A stretch of DNA of 22,339 nt, from positions 1 to 22,339 of the IMG/VR virus record IMGVR_UViG_3300031862_000769; one strand, 5' to 3'. The DNA is from a virus. Below are positions 11,313 through 17,097 of this stretch, in pieces (position 1 is the first letter of the stretch; each line of letters opens with the position of its first letter). The position numbers and the translations under genes were made by a program. The notes under the pieces were generated by a model. The model was not told the origin of the DNA, did not search any database, and saw nothing but the letters and a program-made list of their open reading frames with translations.

Positions 11313-13817
11313 GCCTTTTTGCTGGCTTGTGTCTTCTGTCTTCCGGCTTCGTCATACGCCGCCACGCACGTTACCGCCTCGTTCGATTTGGGACAGAACC
11401 CGCGCGTCATGGCCACCATCAATGGCACGCCCATGTACGGACTGGTGTTCGCCCAACGGAACCGGCCCGTCACATACAACGGCGTCGAGTACAGAGCTGC
11501 GCTGATCAAAGGCTACCTCAACGCGAGCGGCCAACTGAACGATGGCGAAGGGAACGCCTGGCTCGATCTGATCCCCAACCTCACGGCGACGCCTGCCGGC
11601 ACGTACTACGTGGTGACACTGAATATCCAGGGCCGCGTACACTCGGAAATCTGGGTGGTCCCGGACCAACCCACGGTCAACGCCCAGCTCTGTCGCCAGG
11701 CGGAACCGCCCTCGGCCACCGTCCCGGCCCTCTTCTATCAGTTCCTCCAACGGGATGGCGCCGACCTCGCCCAGCGCCCCAAGTTGAACCTCACCGGCCC
11801 CGGCGTGAACTGTGCCGACAACTCCGGACAGCTCCGAACCGACTGTACTTTTTCTGGTGGGGAATCGGTGCCTCGCGCCTCGGCGACAGCTTCCGGTAGC
11901 GTCAAGACCGATTCGACGGCTGCTGACCCCGTTGTCTATCTCCAGTCGAGCACTGATTCCCTGCTCGCCGGAAAAGCCAGTTCCATCCACACGCATCCTG
12001 AAAGCGACGTCACCAACCTGATTGCGGACCTGTATGGGAAGGCGCCGGTAGTACACACCCACGCCGGGTCGGAGGTCACCAATCTGGTCTCAGACCTTGC
12101 GGCCAAGGTGCCGGCAACACGGACCATCTCCACCTCTGCGCCGCTTACCGGTGGCGGCCCGCTTTCTTCCGACCTCCTGCTTTCCATGCCTCACGCGAGC
12201 GGCGGGCAAAGCGGCTACCTCTCGTCGGTGGATTGGACGGCCTTCAACGGCAAGGAGAACGTCCTCACGTTCACCTCGCCCCTGTCGCGCCCGGTGAACA
12301 CCATTTCGTGTCCCAACTGCGTCACGAATGTTCCGGGCAGCGCGCCGATCAGCTCGAGTGGTGGAACCACGCCGTCCATCTCCATCGCCACCGCCACAGC
12401 TTCCGCGATCGGCGCCGGCAACGTGGCTGGCACGGCAAACGAAATCAGCGTCAGCTACGCAGGCGGTACAGGGACGCTCTCCATCGCGCCCACCTTTGAC
12501 CTGAGCGGCAAGACTGCCACCGCACCCGTGAAGGCTACTACCATAGCTGGCGCTCCCACTTCCTGCTTAGCCAACAAGGAGCTACTGATCCAGACGGACG
12601 CCTCGCCAGCGGGCCAGCAACTCTTCCTCTGCAACGCGACCGGAAACGGCTGGAACAAGGTGGGTGACGGCGGTGGTGGGGGAGGCGGCGGGGACAACAT
12701 CTCCGTGAATGGCGCCGCTGCCGCGGACGCGAATTTCAGCGACTCGACGCCGGCGCCTCCGGCCAATGCGCTCAACATCAAGTGGCAGAAAGCCAGCTCA
12801 ACGCCGAACAACCTTTCAGCTTACGTTCCTTACTCTTCCCCTTTGAATGTCTCTTCGGGAAACCTGACAGTCGGCGCCAATACCCTCACTGCGACGCACC
12901 TCGACGAAACCGAAGCCTTCGACTTCACGGGCACCTTGGGGCTACCGCGCAAATCCGATCCCTCTTCGCCGGTGGTGGGAGAGGTTTGGATCAACGGCGC
13001 CGAGCTCAAGTTCCGAGACAATCAGGGCGTCCCCGCCACCCAGGTCGTCGAGCGTCAAGCAAACAAAAGCCCAGCGAACGGGTACGCTTCCCTAGACGCT
13101 AGTAGCTTGGTGCCCAACAATCAGCTTCCGTCCCTCTCAGGCACAGGCGGATGTACGAACCAGTTTGTCCGCACCCTCAACGACAAGGCGGCCCCGGCCT
13201 GCGCGACCGTCACCTCGGGCGACGCCGATTCGACCCTCGAGAAAACGGCCAACAAAAACGGCGCCAACGGCTACGCTGGTCTTGACGCCTCCAGCAAGCT
13301 CACCGCTGCGCAAGGCCAGGAGGTGTGGGCGCTCACCGACCTCTCCGATGTCGCCATCACTTCGCCCGCCCTCGCGCAGGTGATCCGCTACAACGGCACC
13401 TCCTGGGTCAACGCCAGCCTGGCCTGCGCGGACATCACCAACTGCCCTTCGCTGGTCGCTTCGGGAACGGCAGGGACTGGCCCTTCCAAAGTCGGGACGG
13501 CCTCGACCGCCGCCCGCAGCGACCACGACCACCGCTCCATCCATGACGACGGAAGCGGCGTGACGGAAGGCAGCGGGCGCAACCGGACCCTCGACTACGA
13601 CGGCGCCACCAGCGGCAGCGACGGTGACACCTACCTCTCCTTCACCGAAACCCTCTCCTTCAGCGCCGACTCCAACAACGCGCCCGCTCAGCCATTCACC
13701 AGCGAGTTTTTTTCTCCCAGCTTTTTCGCAAAAGCGATCTTCGCGTGGCCAGGCGATCCCGGAACCCCGCGCCGCCTGGCCGAGGCATGGAATATCGGAG
13801 GTAACAATGTCGAGTAA
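11268..13817 (+). CDS. Fibre-like protein with Sec signal peptide
   Basis: Start GTG 11268 follows GGAGAGGA; ATG 11229 in repeat DNA is the alternative. The 849-residue product begins with a credible Sec signal peptide: basic n-region, hydrophobic AFLLACVFCLPAS, and an Ala-X-Ala-like site SYA|A at about residue 31. Next comes a beta-rich domain (about 32-195, including TYYVVTLNIQGRVHSEIWVV). A long Ser/Thr/Gly-rich fibre follows, with motifs common in tail fibres: SAPLTGGGPLSSD, GYLSSVDWTAFNGKE, two copies of ANGYAxLDASS and WALTDLSDVAI. HxH motifs occur at H241/H243, H263/H265 and H753/H755. A poly-Gly linker lies near 466-475. The gene lies inside the head/tail operon and overlaps the tail-tube start by 11 bases. 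A signal peptide is odd for an assembled tail protein. Confidence 0.65.
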   Translation: MKSEKFRIHNSAFRIAFLLACVFCLPASSYAATHVTASFDLGQNPRVMATINGTPMYGLVFAQRNRPVTYNGVEYRAALIKGYLNASGQLNDGEGNAWLDLIPNLTATPAGTYYVVTLNIQGRVHSEIWVVPDQPTVNAQLCRQAEPPSATVPALFYQFLQRDGADLAQRPKLNLTGPGVNCADNSGQLRTDCTFSGGESVPRASATASGSVKTDSTAADPVVYLQSSTDSLLAGKASSIHTHPESDVTNLIADLYGKAPVVHTHAGSEVTNLVSDLAAKVPATRTISTSAPLTGGGPLSSDLLLSMPHASGGQSGYLSSVDWTAFNGKENVLTFTSPLSRPVNTISCPNCVTNVPGSAPISSSGGTTPSISIATATASAIGAGNVAGTANEISVSYAGGTGTLSIAPTFDLSGKTATAPVKATTIAGAPTSCLANKELLIQTDASPAGQQLFLCNATGNGWNKVGDGGGGGGGGDNISVNGAAAADANFSDSTPAPPANALNIKWQKASSTPNNLSAYVPYSSPLNVSSGNLTVGANTLTATHLDETEAFDFTGTLGLPRKSDPSSPVVGEVWINGAELKFRDNQGVPATQVVERQANKSPANGYASLDASSLVPNNQLPSLSGTGGCTNQFVRTLNDKAAPACATVTSGDADSTLEKTANKNGANGYAGLDASSKLTAAQGQEVWALTDLSDVAITSPALAQVIRYNGTSWVNASLACADITNCPSLVASGTAGTGPSKVGTASTAARSDHDHRSIHDDGSGVTEGSGRNRTLDYDGATSGSDGDTYLSFTETLSFSADSNNAPAQPFTSEFFSPSFFAKAIFAWPGDPGTPRRLAEAWNIGGNNVE

Positions 13818-14409
13818 CGTTGACGCAACCAAGATCCACCAAGGACCCGGTAAGCTCTGGCTGGATGTGACAGTGCCCGCCAACGGCAGCCGGCTGGTGA
13901 TCGATGCCGCGGGCGAGCCGACGCCAGGCACTCCCATTTTTGCTGGCGCTACGGAAGGCGCGGCCACTGTGGTCCTGTCTCCCAAGCTCGAGCAGATCGC
14001 GGCGGACCAGGTCGCCGCTCCTATCGACATCGTCATGACCGGTGAAGCGGAATCCATCGAGCTCACCTTGAAGGAATCCGACCTGGCCAAGCTCAAAAAC
14101 TTCGTCGTGCACGGCTCCTTCTCCTCGGGCACCGACACCAATCTTCCCCCGGGTTCGCAGACCTACGAGGAAATCTCCTTTGGCGGTGTCGTCTCTATCC
14201 CCAAGACTTCCGTCGCGGTGATTTCCCCCCGCCGGGATGCCGCAGGGAAGTACGTCGTCAGCCAGCTCTATCAGGCCTACCAGGCTGAGGCGATCCAGCT
14301 CCCCTTCCAGCGCGGCAAGGAGACTACCTATAAGGTGAAATTCGACGGCCTGGCCGATCCCACGCGCCCCGTGGGCGACCAGGTGGGCAAGATCTATCGG
14401 CAAACGTAA
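13807..14409 (+). CDS. Major tail tube protein
   Basis: A 200-residue, beta-rich protein; ATG 13807 is preceded by GGAGG (13798-13802) and overlaps the end of the fibre-like gene. The pattern fits tail tube proteins: N-terminal KIHQGPGKLWLDVTVPANGSRLVID, an ATEGAATVVLSPKLEQIAADQV segment typical of tube proteins that bind the neighbouring ring, TGEAESIELTLKESDLAKLKNFV, and a C-terminal YKVKFDGLADPTRPVGDQVGKIYRQ. It lies upstream of tail chaperone and tape-measure genes, the usual order. No sheath gene accompanies it, so the tail is probably non-contractile. It would polymerise around the tape measure to form the tail. Confidence 0.75.
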   Translation: MSSNVDATKIHQGPGKLWLDVTVPANGSRLVIDAAGEPTPGTPIFAGATEGAATVVLSPKLEQIAADQVAAPIDIVMTGEAESIELTLKESDLAKLKNFVVHGSFSSGTDTNLPPGSQTYEEISFGGVVSIPKTSVAVISPRRDAAGKYVVSQLYQAYQAEAIQLPFQRGKETTYKVKFDGLADPTRPVGDQVGKIYRQT

Positions 14410-14412
14410 AGA

Positions 14413-14512
14413 TGCTGTCAGCAGTCAGCGATCAGCTCTCAGCAAGAAACCGTTCTTGCTCATTGCCGACGGCTGATAGCTGATGGCTGAAACACCGATC
14501 GCTGAGAGCTAC
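14413..14512 (+). repeat. Long GTCAGC/GCTGAT hairpin before the chaperone gene
   Basis: The centre is AGCAAGAA (14441-14448), a 4-base loop and TTCTTGCT (14453-14460), flanked by TCAGC and GCTGA arms. A second pairing option, AGCTCTCAGC (14434-14443) with GCTGAGAGCT (14501-14510), is perfect and ends 3 bases before the next ATG. Confidence 0.85.
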
Positions 14513-14513
14513 T

Positions 14514-15023
14514 ATGCCAAACGAGAGCCACATTGCCACCCCTGACGACTGGCGCGCCGCGTCGCGGACGAGCCGGGAAGCGCACGCCGAGCCGCTGCAC
14601 CTGCCAAGTGGCGCCGTCATCTTGGCGGCCAAGCCGGAGCCACTCGCGTGGATCCTGTCCGGGCGCGTCCCTCAACGTCTGCTGGCAGTGGCGCTGCAAG
14701 GTGATGCGCAGGGTTCCACGAACGCTCCGAAAGAGATCAGCCGCGAAGAAATCCTTGACCTCGCCCGGTTCGCCACGGAACTAGTGCGCGCGAGCGTGGT
14801 GCAACCGCGCATCGGCGAGAAGCCAGGAGAAATCTCCCTGGACGATATCCCGGTCGAGGATCGCGCCTTTATCTTCGATTGGGCCTGCCGCTCGCTCGGT
14901 GAGGCGGCTGAAACCAGCTCTCCCGCCACATCGCGCGGTTCGGCAGGCTCTGCGGCAACAGGACCAAACCCCAGGCAGGAGGATCTCTCCAGCGTTAAGC
15001 TGGAGCGGTTTCGTCAAAAGTGA
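14514..15023 (+). CDS. Tail assembly chaperone, short form
   Basis: A 169-residue protein between the tail tube and tape measure. Its early part (IATPDDWRAA...EPLHLPSGAVILAAKPEPLAWILSGRVPQRLLAVAL) is the typical opening of tail assembly chaperones, 'a.dw......v.LPSG..v.lr...p..ll..G.iP..l'. The middle (ISREEILDLARFATELVRASVVQPRIG...DIPVEDRAFIFDWACRS) continues that family. These proteins coat the tape measure before tail-tube polymerisation. The only possible Shine-Dalgarno, GAGAG (14504-14508), is weak and inside a hairpin arm. The frame ends at TGA 15021, next to a second overlapping frame, see the frameshift entry. Confidence 0.72.
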   Translation: MPNESHIATPDDWRAASRTSREAHAEPLHLPSGAVILAAKPEPLAWILSGRVPQRLLAVALQGDAQGSTNAPKEISREEILDLARFATELVRASVVQPRIGEKPGEISLDDIPVEDRAFIFDWACRSLGEAAETSSPATSRGSAGSAATGPNPRQEDLSSVKLERFRQK

Positions 15024-15234
15024 AAACTTCACGCTTCTGGCTATTACCGCACAGAGGTTTGGCTGCCGTCCCAGCAGCCTGGTGCGCCTCGCTGACCCGG
15101 TGCTGGCGCTGGATTTCGACCTCGCCGCGGCGGCCCGGCTGCTTCAAAGCGAGCGCGCCGCCCTGGCGGAACCGGACTCGGCCAGCGAAGAGCCAGCTTC
15201 CGAGCCCAGGCGCACCCGCGAAATCTTTTGGTAG
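14514..15234 (+). CDS. Tail assembly chaperone, frameshifted long form
   Basis: A separate frame, open from before 14899 to the stop at 15234, continues the chaperone after its stop. Before about 15005 this frame looks like shadow sequence. After it, the translation is protein-like: SENFTLLAITAQRFGCRPSS, then LVRLADPVLALDFDLAAAARLL, resembling the C-terminal domains of phage tail chaperone long forms (lambda gpGT analogues). The move from one frame to the other is -2 (or +1). The best site is C AAA AG before TGA: a lysine tRNA on AAG (15018-15020) can re-pair on AAA (15016-15018), and the next codon is AGT 15019. This gives 240 residues (169 plus 71). Mu is known to use a -2 shift for its tail chaperone. 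Exact site not proven. Confidence 0.65.
15015..15023 (+). promoter_or_regulatory. Candidate -2 ribosomal frameshift site
   Basis: CAAAAGTGA: zero-frame codons CAA AAG TGA. A two-base back-slip of tRNA-Lys from AAG to AAA gives AAA AGT GAA, entering the downstream chaperone frame. The stop codon in the A site would favour slippage. An alternative +1 slip at AACCCCAG (about 14967-14974) is possible but would add implausible sequence. Confidence 0.5.
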
Positions 15235-15240
15235 GTGCAG

Positions 15241-15352
15241 TCATTTGAAATCTGAAATCTCAGATCCGGTTTCACGCTTCTTGCCGACGCGGCGTCTGGC
15301 GCGGTCTAGACGAGTTTCGCGTCTCGCATTGCGAGTTTCGCCTCTTTCAGGG
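15241..15352 (+). repeat. AAATCTGAAATCTC and CGAGTTTCGCGTCTCG cassettes
   Basis: ATTTGAAATCTGAAATCTCA at about 15243-15262 is followed by GACGAGTTTCGCGTCTCG and GCGAGTTTCGCCTC (about 15308-15343). This fills the gap before the tape-measure gene. No gene is seen. Confidence 0.7.
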
Positions 15353-15358
15353 TGACCC

Positions 15359-16240
15359 ATGCCGAGCAGCTACTCGTCAGAACTCCTCATCCGCATTGGC
15401 GCGGACCCCTCCCACGCCGAGGCCAACATTCTGCGCTTCCGCCGATCCTTCTCGCGAGAGCTTGCCGCACTGGGGACCGAGCTCAAACGATGGTCTACGC
15501 AGAGCTACGACGATCTCAGCCGGATGGCCACCGCAGATAAGACTCTGCAAAACCTCGCCGCCCATTGGAAAGTCAGCTTGGCTTCGGTCAACGACGCTTT
15601 GAACCACAACCGCCAGATGGCGCAGCATTGGAAGATCGATCTGGTGGCCAATCTCGCGGAGGTTCTGAACGCCGGACGGGTTCTGGAGGCGAGCCTCGTC
15701 CGGGGCTTTCTGATTTTCGATTCGGCCCTGGGCGTCAACATCGCCAACGCCGTTATCTGGCAGAAATCGATTGGCGAAGCGTTTCGCAAGGCAGCGCTGC
15801 AGGCCGTCGGGTCGATTGCTCAGGAAGCCCTCGTGCGGGCGATATACTCCACCGCGCTGGGCTTCTATCTGCTCGCCATACAGGACTATCGCGGGGCTGC
15901 GCTGGCCTTCAAGTCCGCGGCGACCTTCGGGATCGTGGGCGGAGCGGCCGCGCTGGCAGGCCGCGCGCTCGCCGGCGCCGAAGTCCGTGAGGGTGAGCGC
16001 GGCGCGGTGGTCCGCCGGCCGGGCGCGGTAGCACCTGAGTTGATTGTCTCGGGACAAGGCGGGAAGGCCGCAGAAACTCCACCTGCCCAGAAGACCATCC
16101 AGGTGATCTTTCAAGGTTCCGTCTACGGCGGCCAAGCGGGCATTGATGAACTGGTACGCCACGTCTCCCAAGCCGTGACGGAGCGCGACGTAAATCTGGT
16201 CGCCTACACGGTGGTTCGCCAGCCGGCCACGCGCGCGTAG
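15359..16240 (+). CDS. Tape measure protein, unusually short
   Basis: A 293-residue protein after the chaperones, the fixed place of the tape measure. The N-terminus (SSELLIRIGADPSHAEANILRF) matches the common TMP opening '.elli.i.ad...a...i..f', followed by helices with regularly spaced Trp/His (LAAHWKVSLASVNDALNH, QHWKIDLVANLAEVLNA). A hydrophobic region (about 110-205, including RAIYSTALGFYLLAIQDYRGAALAFKSAATFGIVGGAAALAG) resembles TMP C-terminal membrane-active segments. Typical tape measures have 600-2000 residues; 293 would imply a very short tail. AGGGTGA precedes the ATG. No frameshift or fragment of a longer gene is visible on either side. Confidence 0.7.
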   Translation: MPSSYSSELLIRIGADPSHAEANILRFRRSFSRELAALGTELKRWSTQSYDDLSRMATADKTLQNLAAHWKVSLASVNDALNHNRQMAQHWKIDLVANLAEVLNAGRVLEASLVRGFLIFDSALGVNIANAVIWQKSIGEAFRKAALQAVGSIAQEALVRAIYSTALGFYLLAIQDYRGAALAFKSAATFGIVGGAAALAGRALAGAEVREGERGAVVRRPGAVAPELIVSGQGGKAAETPPAQKTIQVIFQGSVYGGQAGIDELVRHVSQAVTERDVNLVAYTVVRQPATRA

Positions 16241-16417
16241 CGCGCGGAAAGGAGACAGAGGACAGAAGCCAGCAGAAGAACAATGCGGAATTCTGAATTA
16301 TGAATGCTGAATCTCGTTCTTCTCATTCTGACTCCTGACGTGTGACTCGGGAATTCTTTTTCACACTTCATAATTCAGACTTCAGAATTTACTCTGACTT
16401 GTGACTCCTGACTACTC
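16241..16417 (+). repeat. Repeat block with AATTCTGAATTATGAATGCT and TGACTCCTGAC words
   Basis: Left words GGAATTCTGAATTATGAATG face right words CTTCATAATTCAGACTTCAG (about 16294/16366). Between and after them TCTGACTCCTGACGTGTGAC and TCTGACTTGTGACTCCTGAC form a second set. The cassette runs up to the following ATG, leaving no ribosome binding site. No gene is visible. Confidence 0.8.
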
Positions 16418-16804
16418 ATGTCGAATCCCAAGATCGTTTACAACCCGGCGGGCGGGACGGAGCAGACGCTGCTCTTCGTTTTCCCTCCACGCAATCTGCC
16501 GGGATACTCCAAAGCGGCAGTCCGTCACGACAACCTTTCCACCGCGGGGATCCGTGAATGCGTGCTCGAGCGCGTTGACCAGTTCCTGGAGTTGTCGATG
16601 GACTGGATCCAGGCTGGCAACGACCTCGCGAATTGGCAAGCCTTTCTCGACCACGCGATGACGGGCGAACCTTTTGCCTATTATCCCGACGCCGATCTGC
16701 CAGCCTTCACCAACTACGTCCTCGAGGACACCGAGGCCAGGATCGAATACAAGGCGCCGGGCGCGTATTCGGTGACGCTGAAGTTGCGCCGGCACGTCGG
16801 TTAA
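16418..16804 (+). CDS. Dit-like distal tail protein candidate
   Basis: A 128-residue protein between tape measure and hub. The sequence (KIVYNPAGGTEQTLLFVFPP, RHDNLSTAGIRECVLERVDQFLELSMDWI, AFLDHAMTGEPFAYYPDADLPAFTNYVLEDTEARIEY, YSVTLKLRRHV) reads as a beta-sandwich tail protein with a central helix, like short distal-tail or tail-tip adaptor proteins that connect the tube to the hub. The place between tape measure and hub supports this. There is no Shine-Dalgarno before the ATG, only repeat DNA (TGACTACTC), so either translation is coupled to upstream genes or the start is atypical. No alternative in-frame ATG or GTG at the N-terminus looks better. Confidence 0.55.
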   Translation: MSNPKIVYNPAGGTEQTLLFVFPPRNLPGYSKAAVRHDNLSTAGIRECVLERVDQFLELSMDWIQAGNDLANWQAFLDHAMTGEPFAYYPDADLPAFTNYVLEDTEARIEYKAPGAYSVTLKLRRHVG

Positions 16805-16832
16805 GGGCGGACCTCGCGGTCGCCCATCCAGG
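16805..16832 (+). repeat. Degenerate GGGCGGACC...GGTCGCCC palindrome
   Basis: GGGCGGACC-TCGC-GGTCGCCC immediately follows the stop of the Dit-like gene. It is a weaker member of the TAGGGGCGG family. Confidence 0.6.
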
Positions 16833-16850
16833 CATTGAGGAAATATTGCG

Positions 16851-17033
16851 ATGCCCCTCGTCACCAACTCGTACTTCGACGCCAAGAATCTCAAGCTTAA
16901 CAAGCGCCCATTGTATCTGGTGATGATTGAAGGCCTGCCAGAGCCCCTGACCACTTTTCGTCCGGAAGAGGCTTGCGTGACCCGCTACGGATACGGCATC
17001 TGGGGATACGGCGCTAGCGGCTACGGATACTAG
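16851..17033 (+). CDS. 60-residue tail-tip peptide, probable detached N-terminus of a hub
   Basis: GAGGAAAT precedes the ATG at a good distance, so translation is likely. The sequence KRPLYLVMIEGLPEPLTTF is the kind of opening strand pair found at the start of phage tail hub proteins ('..rPLYlv.IeGl....tt'). It is followed by RPEEACVTRYGYGIWGYGASGYGY, a Tyr/Gly repeat. In related hubs that opening continues into the domain that here begins at about residue 881 of the next gene (LKVPQGVQQVIRQLEG). The peptide thus looks like a hub N-terminal piece separated from its body, perhaps supplied as a separate subunit. It ends at TAG in a different frame from the next gene, so a simple frameshift does not explain it. 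The domain relation is inference. Confidence 0.55.
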   Translation: MPLVTNSYFDAKNLKLNKRPLYLVMIEGLPEPLTTFRPEEACVTRYGYGIWGYGASGYGY

Positions 17034-17097
17034 GTTGGAGGTCCGCGGCGCCGCCACAAAAGCAGACGGACGCCGATAGCGGACGCGGAGCATTTAG

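Noticed and set aside
15020-15355. A 111-codon frame after the chaperone, as a -1 frameshift product
   Set aside because: Its translation is Arg/Trp/Pro-rich shadow sequence running into repeat DNA, whereas the -2 frame gives a coherent chaperone-like domain.
17034-17097. Sequencing frameshift joining the 60-residue gene and the large hub gene
   Set aside because: The two frames differ, the small gene ends in TAG, and the next gene has its own GGAG and ATG. The two products also would not join at matching hub positions.
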